Shown piece by piece: positions 8,764 to 18,574 of a DNA stretch of 59,570 nucleotides. The stretch comes from Candidatus Mediterraneibacter excrementavium. Lineage in GTDB: Bacteria; Bacillota; Clostridia; Lachnospirales; Lachnospiraceae. The notes below the pieces were generated by a model, which saw only the letters and a list, made by a program, of their open reading frames with translations, was not told the DNA's origin and searched no databases. The DNA is taken from contig DWVL01000095.1 in the NCBI GenBank assembly GCA_019120275.1, positions 1-59,570 on the forward strand, given 5' to 3'. The position numbers and the translations under genes are program-made. The number at the start of each line of letters is the position of its first letter. Position 1 is the stretch's first letter.

Positions 8764-10083
8764 TTAGTCTGTCGTAATATAGTTTCGTGTTGTCACATCC
8801 GTTGCCTTGCCGTTCTGATTATTGACAAGGATCGCGTTAAATATCGTCTGCGTGCCTTCCGGCATATCAACCGGTCCGGTATACTGTACGGTAGACGGGG
8901 ACGATGGATCCGGCACAGAACCGTCTGTCGTATAATATGCGGTATATCCTTCCGGCACCGTGATCGTGATCTGTGTCGGTTCGGTATACTGACCGGTGGA
9001 AGGTGTTACCGCCGGTGCATTTTCTATCGGAAATTCGATCACATATTCCGCGGATGCCACGACACTGGGGATCCCGCTCTCGTTTACAGCGATCGCACGG
9101 ATTTCCGTACTCCCTTCCGTCTGAAGAAGAACCGGTTCCGTATATTTTGTTCCACCGGCAGCCGTCGGATCCGACCCATCCAGAGTATAATAAATGTCTC
9201 CTCCTGTCTCCGAGGTGATCGTGATTTCCTGGACTTCCGTGAAACTGCCGGCCTCAGGCGAGAATACGGGCGCCGCAGATATATACTTTGCAACCGCCTT
9301 TAAAACGCCCTGATCATCGCAGTTATTCAGTAAAGCCGATACTCTGCCCGGCTGTTCGGTATCCATATAGAAATCTATAGCCGCCTGGTACAGTTCCGCA
9401 TTCGTCGGCTGCGTCGCGATAGCGGAAAGGAAAACCTCCTCTGCTGCCTCCAGGTCATCCTGGACAACATAGATCTGGGCGCGCCCTGTATAGGCGTCAG
9501 GGCGGGATTCATCCTTGATGACCGCACGCTGGAAATATTCCTCTGCCGCCGTGTAATCCCCGCTCTGCAGCGAGCGGTATCCCTTATTGATCATCGATGT
9601 ATAGGAATTCTGATATACCACGATGATCCCGGCGACAATAACCGCAAGAATGACAAAGAGCGTAATCAGGAGATTTCTCCTCTTGCGTTTTGCCGCCTCC
9701 AGACGTTTCTGCTGTCTCTGACGGCGAAGTTCCCCTGTATCCTGGCGCGGACGGCGCTGTTCAGCAGTATTCTGCCTCTGTCCCGCAGCCGGTGTTCTGT
9801 CCGCAGGACGCACGCCGCCCCGCCGCCTGTCACGGATCCGGTCCATCTCATCCTGACTCAGGACACGCGTGGAATTTACGTTCTGTGTTCTGTCATCTCT
9901 TCTGTATCTCCTGATATCATCGGTCTGTATCTGGCGTGTTGCGCCCTCTACCGACCCCCTCACCTCCTGGGCGAGGACATCATCAAGCGGATTGTAATCC
10001 GGAACGATCTGCACTTCCGCCCCGCATATGGGACATACCATCTGATCATCCGGAAATTCCGCTCCGCAGCGGGTACATATCAT
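8764..10083 (-). CDS. Zinc-ribbon, single-pass membrane protein with TPR and two chitobiase-like C-terminal domains
   Basis: 439 residues, function unknown. Domains seen: an N-terminal zinc ribbon (CTRC at 3-6, CPIC at 17-20), a long Arg/Gln-rich linker (about 45-135), one transmembrane helix (137-157), TPR-like helices (about 165-260), and two beta-sandwich repeats (about 275-350 and 355-435), each with a YYTLDGS or YYTTDGS motif as in the CHB_HEX_C family. The topology would put the zinc ribbon inside and the TPR/beta domains outside. Its start overlaps the folD stop by four bases, so it is co-translated with folD; no one-carbon role is evident. Confidence 0.8.
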   Translation of the reverse strand: MICTRCGAEFPDDQMVCPICGAEVQIVPDYNPLDDVLAQEVRGSVEGATRQIQTDDIRRYRRDDRTQNVNSTRVLSQDEMDRIRDRRRGGVRPADRTPAAGQRQNTAEQRRPRQDTGELRRQRQQKRLEAAKRKRRNLLITLFVILAVIVAGIIVVYQNSYTSMINKGYRSLQSGDYTAAEEYFQRAVIKDESRPDAYTGRAQIYVVQDDLEAAEEVFLSAIATQPTNAELYQAAIDFYMDTEQPGRVSALLNNCDDQGVLKAVAKYISAAPVFSPEAGSFTEVQEITITSETGGDIYYTLDGSDPTAAGGTKYTEPVLLQTEGSTEIRAIAVNESGIPSVVASAEYVIEFPIENAPAVTPSTGQYTEPTQITITVPEGYTAYYTTDGSVPDPSSPSTVQYTGPVDMPEGTQTIFNAILVNNQNGKATDVTTRNYITTD

Positions 10084-10934
10084 GATCTTTCCTCCTGAGT
10101 ACGCATTGTTTCAACACAATTATCCATCAGCATCGCGATCGTCATCGGTCCCACGCCTCCGGGAACCGGGGTGATCGCAGATGTATGCGGTTTTACATCG
10201 TCAAAATCGACATCCCCGCACAGATGATTGTTTTCATCCCGGTGCATGCCCACGTCAATGACCACTGCACCTTCTTTAATGTATTCAGATGTGATAAACC
10301 TTTTTTTACCGATCGCAACGATCAGAATATCCGCACGCTTCGTCACTGCTTTCAGATCCGCTGTCCGGGAGTGGGCGACCGTCACAGTCCCGTTTTCCCT
10401 GAGAAGCAGCGCAGCCATCGGCTTCCCTACTATATTGCTCCTTCCGACCACCACGCACTCTTTTCCTTCAATCTCTATTCCCGAACGTTTCAGAAGCTGA
10501 ATGATCCCGGCAGGCGTACAGGACAGGAATCCCTTTTCACCGATCCAGAGCCGTCCGACGCTGACCGGATGAAATCCGTCCACATCCTTGTCCGGCGATA
10601 TTGTACGTATGATCCTGTCTTCGTTAATATGCGCCGGGAGCGGAAGCTGGACGAGAATACCGTTTACAGCCGCATCTGCATTCAGATCCTCCACAAGTGC
10701 AACAAGTTCATCTTCTTTAATATCCTCCGGAAGTTCGTATGACCTTGACTCGATGCCGATATATGCGCACGCCTTTTTCTTATTATTGACATAAACTGTC
10801 GAAGCAGGATCATTTCCCACCTGTACAACGGCAAGACATGCATTTTTCCCCTCTTCCTTCAGGCGCCGTACTTCTTCTTTCAGTTCGTCCCTGATCTGCT
10901 GTGAAATCTGTTTCCCATTGATTAACTGCGACAT
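10080..10934 (-). CDS. folD: Methylenetetrahydrofolate dehydrogenase/methenyltetrahydrofolate cyclohydrolase
   Basis: Interconverts methylene-, methenyl- and formyl-THF using NADP. At 284 residues it has the normal length. The catalytic lysine lies in YVNNKKKAC (near residue 55), and family motifs GILVQLPLP, PDKDVDGFHP and VVVGRSNIVGKP (nucleotide-binding) follow in order. AAGGAGAA precedes the ATG. It lies 17 bases after fhs, giving a one-carbon operon, and overlaps the next gene by ATGA. Confidence 0.96.
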   Translation of the reverse strand: MSQLINGKQISQQIRDELKEEVRRLKEEGKNACLAVVQVGNDPASTVYVNNKKKACAYIGIESRSYELPEDIKEDELVALVEDLNADAAVNGILVQLPLPAHINEDRIIRTISPDKDVDGFHPVSVGRLWIGEKGFLSCTPAGIIQLLKRSGIEIEGKECVVVGRSNIVGKPMAALLLRENGTVTVAHSRTADLKAVTKRADILIVAIGKKRFITSEYIKEGAVVIDVGMHRDENNHLCGDVDFDDVKPHTSAITPVPGGVGPMTIAMLMDNCVETMRTQEERS

Positions 10935-10951
10935 TCATTTCTCCTTCTATC

Positions 10952-12622
10952 TTAAAACAGTCCTGTTATCTTTCCGTCTTCCGTAACATCGATCCCGTTT
11001 GCAGCAGGGACTTTCGGGAGGCCGGGCATTGTCATGATCGCGCCGGTCAGGGCTACGACGAATCCCGCCCCCGCACTCACGTATACTTCACGGATATGGA
11101 TATCAAATCCGGTCGGCCTTCCGAGTTTCTTCGCATCATCTGAAAGAGAATATTGATTCTTTGCCATGCAGACCGGGAAAGAGCCGAAGCCGAGCGCTTC
11201 GATCCGGTCGATCTGCTTCTGGGCGGCCGGTTCATAGACAACGCCGTCTGCACCGTAGATTTCTTTTGCCACCTTCTCGATCTTTTCCCTGATAGAAAGA
11301 TCATCCTCATAGAGCGGATGGAAGCTGCTCTTTTTATTTTCCAGCGTATACAGCACTTTTTCCGCCAGGGCGATGCCGCCCTCTCCGCCTTTTTCCCAGA
11401 CTTCGGAAAGTGCGAATTCACAGCCGCGCTCTTCACAGAACTTACGGATAAATTCATTTTCAGCCTCCGTATCTGTCACAAACGAATTCAGGGTGACGAT
11501 AACCGGAACATCATACTTCTGTATATTTTCAATATGTTTCTCAAGGTTCACGATGCCCCGGGCCAGCGCGTCCAGATTTTCCTTCGCCAGATCGCTCTTC
11601 GGCACACCACCGTTGTATTTCAGCGCGCGCACTGTAGCCACAAGCACAACCGCATCCGGCTTCAGTCCTGCCATGCGGCATTTGATATCAAAAAATTTCT
11701 CAGCTCCGAGATCTGCGCCGAATCCGGCCTCCGTGATCGTGATATCACTGAGCTTCAGGGCCATCTTCGTCGCTCTCACACTGTTGCATCCGTGCGCGAT
11801 ATTTGCGAACGGGCCGCCGTGCACCAGAGCCGGGGTATGTTCCAGCGTCTGGATGATATTCGGTTTGATGGCGTCTTTCAAAAGCGCTGCCATGGCGCCG
11901 GTTGCATTCAGATCATCGGCGGTTATCGGTTCGCCGTCGAAATTGTAAGCTACGACGATCCGCGCCAGTCTCTTCTTCAGATCGGTCAGATCGTCTGCCA
12001 GACAGAGGATTGCCATGATCTCAGATGCCACCGTGATCACAAAGTGGTCTTCTCTGACCATCCCATCCATCTTATTGCCAAGGCCGACAACGATGTTGCG
12101 GAGTACGCGGTCGTTCATATCCAGGCATCGTTTCCACACAACCTGCCTGGGATCGATCCTCAGGGCGTTTCCCTGCTGGATGTGGTTGTCCAGCATCGCG
12201 GCCAGAAGATTATTGGCTGAAGTGATCGCGTGAAAATCACCGGTAAAATGAAGATTGAGATCTTCCATCGGTACAACCTGCGCGTAGCCGCCGCCGGCAG
12301 CTCCGCCCTTAATGCCGAAACATGGACCGAGAGACGGTTCCCGCAGAGCGATCAGCGCTTTCTTGTTCAGCCTGGCCATCGCTTCGCCCAGTCCGACCGT
12401 TGTCGTAGTCTTTCCCTCGCCTGCCGGAGTCGGGTTGATCGCTGTGACAAGCACCAGCCTGCCGTCTTCATTGTCTTTGATCTTATCCCACAGTTCATCG
12501 GAAAGTTTGGCTTTGTATTTTCCGTAATACTCCAGGTCATCGTCTTCTATGCCGATCCCTGCGGCAACGTCACGGATGTGCTCCAGCTTTGCTTCCTGAG
12601 CGATCTCAATATCTGTCTTCAT
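10952..12622 (-). CDS. fhs: Formate-tetrahydrofolate ligase
   Basis: ATP-dependent formyl-THF synthetase, 556 residues, full length. The nucleotide-binding [16 protein letters not shown] lies near residues 67-82, followed by [20 protein letters not shown] and [16 protein letters not shown], both diagnostic for the family. The start has AAAGGAGAGAGG just upstream. Together with FolD it supplies one-carbon units for purine synthesis, or works in reductive acetogenesis if the rest of that pathway exists elsewhere. It lies 46 bases after ftsK on the same strand. Confidence 0.97.
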   Translation of the reverse strand: MKTDIEIAQEAKLEHIRDVAAGIGIEDDDLEYYGKYKAKLSDELWDKIKDNEDGRLVLVTAINPTPAGEGKTTTTVGLGEAMARLNKKALIALREPSLGPCFGIKGGAAGGGYAQVVPMEDLNLHFTGDFHAITSANNLLAAMLDNHIQQGNALRIDPRQVVWKRCLDMNDRVLRNIVVGLGNKMDGMVREDHFVITVASEIMAILCLADDLTDLKKRLARIVVAYNFDGEPITADDLNATGAMAALLKDAIKPNIIQTLEHTPALVHGGPFANIAHGCNSVRATKMALKLSDITITEAGFGADLGAEKFFDIKCRMAGLKPDAVVLVATVRALKYNGGVPKSDLAKENLDALARGIVNLEKHIENIQKYDVPVIVTLNSFVTDTEAENEFIRKFCEERGCEFALSEVWEKGGEGGIALAEKVLYTLENKKSSFHPLYEDDLSIREKIEKVAKEIYGADGVVYEPAAQKQIDRIEALGFGSFPVCMAKNQYSLSDDAKKLGRPTGFDIHIREVYVSAGAGFVVALTGAIMTMPGLPKVPAANGIDVTEDGKITGLF

Positions 12623-12668
12623 TTTCCTCTCTCCTTTACTGCTGCTTTTGTATTTGTCCCGCCGTCCG

Positions 12669-15155
12669 CTACGAACGGCTGTTGCTCATATATTCCTCAA
12701 ATTCCTCCGCGGTCATCAGGACTTTCCTCGGCTTCGTCCCTTCCTCGGGGCCAACGACTCCCGCTTCAGCGAGCTGATCCATAATACGGGCCGCTCTGTT
12801 GAAGCCGATCTTGAACATTCTCTGCAGCATGCCGATCGATGCTTTTTCTTTATCGATGATCAGCCTGCCTGCATCTTCAAAATATGCATCCCGGTCATTG
12901 CCGCTGTCTGCGGACGCTGGCGCATCCGCCATAACCGCGTTTGAATTCATGTGCTCTTCCAGCTCATCATTATATGTAGTCCCGGTATTGTTTTTCAGGA
13001 GGAAATCAACAACATCCTGCACCTCTTTGTCTGATACGAATGATCCCTGCACGCGGACCGGTTTCGGATACCCGGAGGGATAGAACAGCATGTCGCCCTT
13101 TCCGAGCAGTTTCTCTGCGCCGTTCATATCAATGATCGTGCGGGAATCCACTCCTGACGTTACGGCAAAAGCGATCCTGGACGGCATATTTGCCTTGATC
13201 AGACCTGTGATGACATTCACTGATGGTCTCTGAGTCGCAACGACAAGATGCAGGCCTGCCGCCCTTGCAAGCTGTGCCAGCCGGCAGATGGCGCCTTCCA
13301 CCTCTCCCGGCGCTACCATCATCAGATCCGCCAGCTCGTCGATGATAATGACGATCTGCGGCAGTTTCTTCTTTATCTCTTCACCGGTTTCTCCACGCTC
13401 AACTTTCGCATTAAAGCCTTTCAGGTCGCGGACATTATATTCCGCAAAAAGCTTGTAGCGCTTCTCCATCTCGGCCACAGCCCAGTTCAGTGCGCCTGCT
13501 GCCTTTTTCGGGTCTGTAACCACTGGGATCATCAAATGCGGGATCCCGTTATATACGCTCAGCTCCACAACTTTCGGATCGACCAGGATCAGCTTCACAT
13601 CCGCCGGGTCTGACTTATAGATCATACTCATGATCAGCGTATTGATGCACACGGATTTTCCGGATCCGGTAGCTCCCGCGACAAGCAGGTGCGGCATCTT
13701 TGCAATATCCGCAACAACGGTTTTCCCCGCAATATCCTTGCCTACTGCAAATGTGATCGGAGAAGCGCTGTTTTTAAACTCTGCCGATTCCAGAAGATCC
13801 CTGAGCATAACCGCAGAATTCTCCTGATTGGGGACCTCTATGCCCACAGCCGCCTTGCCCGGGATCGGCGCTTCGATCCTGAGATCCGCGACTGCAAGGT
13901 TCAGTTTGATGTCATCCGCAAGTCCGACGATCCGGCTCACTTTTACGCCCTGTTCAGGCTGAAGCTCGTATCGGGTGACAGACGGACCGCAGCTGGCGTT
14001 TGTCACATGTACGCCGACCCCGAAGTTCTGAAGGGTCTCTTCCAGCTTGCGCGCGGTCGCCCTCAGATGGGCGTCCGAATCACCTCCGGACTTTCTCCCG
14101 CGTTTCAGAAGGCTGAGCGGCGGCGTGCGGTATACAGATTTCTGATCCAGCTCCTGTTCATGCTTTTCAGCTTCTGCCGCCACATTTTCTGTCTCGGCAG
14201 AAACAAGTTCTGATTCCCTGGCCCGGCTGCGGCGTCTGGGCTTTTCGTCCGCCCCGGACGCCTCCGGCTGATCTGTTTCTTCCGGCTCCGCACGGTTGAT
14301 CACAAACGCCTGTTCCGGCCGGTCTGCGGGAATACTCATTTTATCTGTATCCTCAGGCGCCATCTCCCGGGATTCCTCCGGTTTCAGTTCATAGATCCCC
14401 GGCGTTCTTCTTATCCCGGATGCCCGCTTTCCGCCATCAAGCGTCGTTGCAAAAGATACGCCTGACACTTTATGATCCCTGCGTCTGCCCTTTCTTCCCT
14501 CCGAAACCGGAGATGCCGTCTCCCGTCTTCTTTCTTCACGCTTCTGCGCCCGGATCACCGCCGTCTCTTCCCGGTGTTTCTTTACATCTTCATATGCCTC
14601 CCGGCTCTTTTTCCCGAGCGGTGCGAGCAACGACTTCTCTGTCACAAGGATCAGGCAGATCACGGAAAAGATTATCAGCACGACGTATGTCCCGGCCACT
14701 CCGATCAGCGGACAGAGGATTGAAACCACACATCCGCCTGTCAGTCCGCCTGCATTTCTGTGTTCAGCCGCCGACCTGTAATAGGAAAGGATCGATGCGC
14801 CCGGCGTATAAGAATTGAAGATCAGTTCCAGGATTGCCGTCAGAAGCAGAAACAATACCACTGCTGCTGCGATCTTGATATAGGCATGCGCATTTCCCCT
14901 GTTCGACACAAGAAACGCCGCCAGGCCGAAAATCACAAACGGAAGGACATAAGCCATAAATCCGAATAATCCGAAAAACACCGATGAAACCGCCTCCCCT
15001 GCGATTCCTCCGAGTCCGAAATTACTGAGTACAAGCAGGATGCACACGGCGAGTAAGACAAGAATGATGATCTCCCCTCTCAGGCCGTTATCCTGTTGTT
15101 TCTTATTTGGTCTGCTCTTTGAGTTCTTACGCTGTTTTGTCGATTTGGCAGCCAT
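12669..15155 (-). CDS. ftsK: FtsK/SpoIIIE-type DNA translocase
   Basis: Membrane-anchored, ATP-driven DNA pump for chromosome segregation at division or into the forespore. 828 residues: a basic N-terminus, four transmembrane helices (about 27-46, 58-84, 92-113, 145-172), a charged linker (about 180-370), the motor with Walker A GATGSGKS near residue 495 and [12 protein letters not shown], and a C-terminal winged-helix gamma domain (about 765-828) that reads polarity sequences. Sequence alone does not say whether this is the vegetative (SftA/FtsK) or sporulation (SpoIIIE) paralogue. It follows tepA by 44 bases. Confidence 0.94.
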   Translation of the reverse strand: MAAKSTKQRKNSKSRPNKKQQDNGLRGEIIILVLLAVCILLVLSNFGLGGIAGEAVSSVFFGLFGFMAYVLPFVIFGLAAFLVSNRGNAHAYIKIAAAVVLFLLLTAILELIFNSYTPGASILSYYRSAAEHRNAGGLTGGCVVSILCPLIGVAGTYVVLIIFSVICLILVTEKSLLAPLGKKSREAYEDVKKHREETAVIRAQKREERRRETASPVSEGRKGRRRDHKVSGVSFATTLDGGKRASGIRRTPGIYELKPEESREMAPEDTDKMSIPADRPEQAFVINRAEPEETDQPEASGADEKPRRRSRARESELVSAETENVAAEAEKHEQELDQKSVYRTPPLSLLKRGRKSGGDSDAHLRATARKLEETLQNFGVGVHVTNASCGPSVTRYELQPEQGVKVSRIVGLADDIKLNLAVADLRIEAPIPGKAAVGIEVPNQENSAVMLRDLLESAEFKNSASPITFAVGKDIAGKTVVADIAKMPHLLVAGATGSGKSVCINTLIMSMIYKSDPADVKLILVDPKVVELSVYNGIPHLMIPVVTDPKKAAGALNWAVAEMEKRYKLFAEYNVRDLKGFNAKVERGETGEEIKKKLPQIVIIIDELADLMMVAPGEVEGAICRLAQLARAAGLHLVVATQRPSVNVITGLIKANMPSRIAFAVTSGVDSRTIIDMNGAEKLLGKGDMLFYPSGYPKPVRVQGSFVSDKEVQDVVDFLLKNNTGTTYNDELEEHMNSNAVMADAPASADSGNDRDAYFEDAGRLIIDKEKASIGMLQRMFKIGFNRAARIMDQLAEAGVVGPEEGTKPRKVLMTAEEFEEYMSNSRS

Positions 15156-15199
15156 ATAATTCCCCCTTGAAAATTACACATACTCTATTTAGTATAGCA

Positions 15200-15883
15200 T
15201 TATTTGAATTTCGTGTCATTACTTTTTTCTTTTTGGATCAGTTCATGCAGTTTGTGAAACGCCTGGCTGATCCCGCCCACTTCATCGATCAGCCCCTCCT
15301 TCACAGCTTCCTCTCCTTCCAGCATCGTACCTACATCCTTCACGAGCTGAGTGGAATCCAGCATCAGTTCTGTCAGACGCTCCTGCGTGATCCTGGAATG
15401 CGCGGCTATAAACTGCGTAATGCGTTCCTGGGTTTTCTCCATGTTCCGGTAACTCTGGATCACCCCGATGAACATTCCTGTGGACCGGACCGGATGGACG
15501 ATCATCGTTCCCGTAGGGACGATAAATGAATAATCTGCCGATACAGCCAGCGGGCCGCCGATGGAATGACTGCCGCCCAGCACAAGCGAAACGGTCGGCT
15601 TGCTTATGGATGCGATCATTTCCGCGATCGCCAGTCCTGCTTCCACATCTCCTCCCAGCGTATTAAGCAGGAACAGGAGTCCTTCTGTATTTTCGTCTTC
15701 TTCAGCCTGAGCCAGTTTCGGGAGCAGATGTTCATACTTTGTCGTCTTTGTGCTGCCGGACACAGCCTCATGCCCTTCGATCTCACCGATGATCGTAAAA
15801 AGTTCAATCCCTGAACCGCCTGTTTTGTCTGCGATCCGGGCGGTTCCGTAGTCTCTGATCTCATCCTGGTTTTCTTTTTCCAC
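15200..15883 (-). CDS. tepA: ClpP-class serine protease, TepA-like
   Basis: About 227 residues of the ClpP/crotonase fold, resembling TepA, a cytoplasmic protease linked to signal-peptide turnover and secretion. The ClpP-type nucleophile motif appears as GGSHSIGG and the His motif as MIVHPVR. The frame opens with a TTG at 15889 only two bases after AGGAGG, too close to be used. The GTG at 15883 sits eight bases from that Shine-Dalgarno and is the better start. It is first in the run tepA-ftsK-fhs-folD. Confidence 0.85.
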   Translation of the reverse strand: MEKENQDEIRDYGTARIADKTGGSGIELFTIIGEIEGHEAVSGSTKTTKYEHLLPKLAQAEEDENTEGLLFLLNTLGGDVEAGLAIAEMIASISKPTVSLVLGGSHSIGGPLAVSADYSFIVPTGTMIVHPVRSTGMFIGVIQSYRNMEKTQERITQFIAAHSRITQERLTELMLDSTQLVKDVGTMLEGEEAVKEGLIDEVGGISQAFHKLHELIQKEKSNDTKFK

Positions 15884-15949
15884 CTTCAATACCTCCTCAG
15901 ATATTCTGCTGGGATTAGTATTGAAAGCAGCCGCGGATTCTATACAGAA

Positions 15950-15988
15950 AAATGGTATGAATGCAGATTGTATACATCCATACCATTT
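15950..15988 (-). terminator. Intrinsic terminator of metY
   Basis: AAATGGTATG (15950-15959) pairs with CATACCATTT (15979-15988). On the minus strand the stem runs into TTTTTC. It lies just after the metY stop and before tepA. Confidence 0.7.
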
Positions 15989-15993
15989 GCTCT

Positions 15994-17268
15994 TTACTTC
16001 AGCGCCTGCTCAAGGTCTGCTAAAATATCCTCAATATTCTCAATTCCCACACTGAAACGGATCAGATCCGGCTGAACGCCTGCCTCGATCAGTTCCTGCT
16101 CATTCATCTGGCGGTGCGTATGGCTCGCCGGATGGAGAACGCAGCTTCTGGCATCCGCCACATGGGTGACAATGGCAACCAGCTTCAGTTTATCCATCAT
16201 CTCAACCGCCGCCTCTCTTCCGCCTTTCAGACCGAAAGTAAGGACGCCGCATGTTCCGTTCGGCATATATTTCTGCGCAAGATCGTAATACCTGTCTCCC
16301 GGAAGGGACGGATAGCGTACCCAGGCCACTTTCTCATGGTTCTGCAGATACTGCGCGGCTTTCAGCGCATTCTCACAGTGTCTCGGCACTCTCAGATGGA
16401 GCGTCTCCAGACCGATGTTCAGAAGGAACGCATTCTGCGGGGACTGGATCGATCCCAGGTCGCGCATCAGCTGGGCGGTCGCCTTTGTGATATATGCGCC
16501 TTTTCCGAACTTCTTCGTATACACGATGCCGTGATACGTCTCATCCGGCGTCGTGAGCCCCGGGAATTTATCCCCGTGGGCCTCCCAGTCAAAATTGCCG
16601 CTGTCCACGATCGCACCGCCCACACAGGCTGCATGGCCGTCCATATACTTTGTCGTGGAATGAGTCACGATATCCACGCCCCACTCGAAGGGCCGGCAGT
16701 TGATCGGTGTGGCAAATGTATTGTCCACGATGAACGGAACGCCGTGCGCATGGGCCGCCTTCGCAAATTTCTCGAAATCAAGAACGACCAGCGCCGGGTT
16801 CGCGATGGACTCTCCGAACACAGCCTTCGTATTGTCACGGAACGCCGCATTCAGTTCTTCTTCTGAACACTCCGGGTCAACGAACGTCGCTTCAACCCCC
16901 ATTTTGCGGATCGTGTGCGCATAGAGATTGTATGTACCTCCGTACAGCGCGGATGCGCAGACAATATGGTCCCCCGCCTGGGCGATATTCATGATCGCAT
17001 AGAAATTCGCCGCCTGGCCGGAGGAAGTCAGCATTGCGGCAAAACCGCCCTCCAGGTCGCAGATCTTCGCTGCCACTGCATCGTTTGTCGGGTTCTGGAG
17101 CCGTGTGTAGAAATAGCCGGACTCCTCAAGGTCAAAGAGTCTGCCCATCTGCTCGCTGCTCGTATAGCGGAATGTGGTGCTCTGATAGATCGGAAGCACC
17201 CTCGGCTCGCCGTTGCCCGGCTCATACCCGGACTGGATGCATTTTGTCTCAATTCTGTAATTGCTCAT
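15994..17268 (-). CDS. metY: O-acetylhomoserine aminocarboxypropyltransferase (sulfhydrylase)
   Basis: PLP enzyme making homocysteine from O-acetylhomoserine and sulfide. 424 residues, typical of MetY and longer than most MetB/MetC relatives. The PLP-binding lysine is in HSTTKYMDGH, with SSGQAANFYA and IVDNTFATPINCRP upstream. GGAGGAG precedes the ATG. It follows yebC by 41 bases, leaving no room for a SAM riboswitch or T-box directly before it, and ends at a hairpin terminator. Confidence 0.93.
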   Translation of the reverse strand: MSNYRIETKCIQSGYEPGNGEPRVLPIYQSTTFRYTSSEQMGRLFDLEESGYFYTRLQNPTNDAVAAKICDLEGGFAAMLTSSGQAANFYAIMNIAQAGDHIVCASALYGGTYNLYAHTIRKMGVEATFVDPECSEEELNAAFRDNTKAVFGESIANPALVVLDFEKFAKAAHAHGVPFIVDNTFATPINCRPFEWGVDIVTHSTTKYMDGHAACVGGAIVDSGNFDWEAHGDKFPGLTTPDETYHGIVYTKKFGKGAYITKATAQLMRDLGSIQSPQNAFLLNIGLETLHLRVPRHCENALKAAQYLQNHEKVAWVRYPSLPGDRYYDLAQKYMPNGTCGVLTFGLKGGREAAVEMMDKLKLVAIVTHVADARSCVLHPASHTHRQMNEQELIEAGVQPDLIRFSVGIENIEDILADLEQALK

Positions 17269-17309
17269 CTGTGTATCTCCTCCTGTCTGTCATCCGTACA
17301 GATTGTTTT

Positions 17310-18041
17310 CTATTCGTTCCAGTTATGGTATACATCCTGGACATCATCATCTTCATCCAGCAGATCCAGCGTCTTCTGGATATTCCTGATATCATCCTCG
17401 CTGGTCAGTTCCACATAGGTCTGCGGGATCATGGTCACTTCCGCCTGAGCCATCTCGATCCCCGCTTCCTCAAGCTGGAGACGGACATCGCTGAACGCCT
17501 CGGGTGTGGTGAGGATCTCATAACTCTCCTCATCTTCATTAAAGTCATCTGCCCCCGCATCAAGTGCCAGCATCATCAGTTCATCCGCATCCATGGAACA
17601 GTCTTCTTTTGCCACAAAGATCTGTCCCTTTTCATCAAACATGAACGAAACGCATCCCGGTGTTCCCACGTTTCCGCTTCCTTTTGTAAAGGCATTGCGC
17701 ACGTTGGACGCCGTCCGGTTTTTATTGTCTGTCAATGTTCTGACAATGATCGCTGTTCCGCCCGGTCCGTATCCTTCATATGTAATATGCTCGTAGTTGT
17801 CCGCCGCACCTTCACCGGCCGCTTTTTTAATATTTCTCTCGATCGTGTCATTGGGCATATTATTGGCTTTCGCCTTGGCGATCACATCGCGGAGCCGGCT
17901 GTTGTTCGCCGGATCCGCTCCACCGCCTTCCTTAACGGCTACGGCAAGTTCACGGCCGATCTTGGTAAAGATCTTGCCTTTTGCCGCATCGTTCTTTTCT
18001 TTTTTGTGCTTAATATTTGCAAATTTTGAATGTCCTGACAT
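17310..18041 (-). CDS. yebC: YebC/PmpR-family protein
   Basis: 243 residues, full length. The N-terminus [14 protein letters not shown] is the family hallmark, followed by [18 protein letters not shown] and [11 protein letters not shown]. Family members have been described as DNA-binding transcription regulators and as translation factors that help ribosomes at proline stretches; sequence does not decide between them. GAGGAGAAATC precedes the ATG. A candidate promoter lies upstream at 18111-18139 and metY follows. Confidence 0.95.
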   Translation of the reverse strand: MSGHSKFANIKHKKEKNDAAKGKIFTKIGRELAVAVKEGGGADPANNSRLRDVIAKAKANNMPNDTIERNIKKAAGEGAADNYEHITYEGYGPGGTAIIVRTLTDNKNRTASNVRNAFTKGSGNVGTPGCVSFMFDEKGQIFVAKEDCSMDADELMMLALDAGADDFNEDEESYEILTTPEAFSDVRLQLEEAGIEMAQAEVTMIPQTYVELTSEDDIRNIQKTLDLLDEDDDVQDVYHNWNE

Positions 18042-18110
18042 TTATTGATTTCTCCTCTTTTCTGTATTTCTTCCTCGATATTGTGCATATCACGCACATC
18101 ATACCTATCA

Positions 18111-18139
18111 ATTTTAGCACTCTTTCGGGAATCTGTAAA
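18111..18139 (-). promoter_or_regulatory. Candidate promoter for yebC-metY
   Basis: On the minus strand, TTTACA (18134-18139), 17 bases, TAAAAT (18111-18116). It sits between the mazF stop and yebC, about 70 bases before the yebC start. Confidence 0.5.
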
Positions 18140-18143
18140 GAAG

Positions 18144-18491
18144 TCAGTATGTAACGAGTTCCAGACTGACTCTGATCGCCCGGTCCACCTTCTGCATCGT
18201 CGTCCCGTCGATATGGCAGACATACTCCTTCAGGCGCTGCTTATCGATTGTCCGGATCTGTTCCAGCAGGATCACGGAATTCCTGACGATCTTATAGTCT
18301 TTTGTACTGATCTCAATATGGGTCGGCAGTTTTGCCTTATTCATCTTCGATGTGATCGCCGCACAGATGATGGTCGGACTGTGTCTGTTCCCCACATTAT
18401 TCTGTATCACGAGCACCGGCCTTACCCCGCCCTGTTCAGAGCCTACCACCGGGCTCAGATCGGCATAATAAATATCTCCCCGTCTGATCAT
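18144..18491 (-). CDS. mazF: MazF/PemK-family endoribonuclease toxin (EndoA-like)
   Basis: 115-residue MazF-fold protein resembling Bacillus EndoA/Ndo[31 protein letters not shown] is the family N-terminus, with the conserved Arg and the following T(S/T)K motif (AAITSKMNK). In Bacillus the order is alr-antitoxin-toxin. Here alr ends only 83 bases upstream, and that gap is too short for the roughly 90-residue antitoxin, so the toxin appears without a linked partner. Confidence 0.9.
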   Translation of the reverse strand: MIRRGDIYYADLSPVVGSEQGGVRPVLVIQNNVGNRHSPTIICAAITSKMNKAKLPTHIEISTKDYKIVRNSVILLEQIRTIDKQRLKEYVCHIDGTTMQKVDRAIRVSLELVTY

Positions 18492-18574
18492 GGTTTTTAT
18501 TCACTCTCCGCTTCACTTACTTGATGCAGTTCCTGCATCCTTCAGTATTCCCATGTTCATCGGGCGTATTCAGG

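Noticed and set aside
17269-17309. Possible SAM riboswitch or T-box before metY
   Set aside because: Only 41 bases separate yebC and metY, too short, and no conserved T-box element was seen.
17034-18029. Long plus-strand frame opposite yebC and metY
   Set aside because: Antisense shadow of two well-supported genes; no motif or start signal.
18492-18574. Possible small antitoxin gene between alr and mazF
   Set aside because: 83 bases can encode at most 27 residues; no start with a ribosome site was found on either strand.
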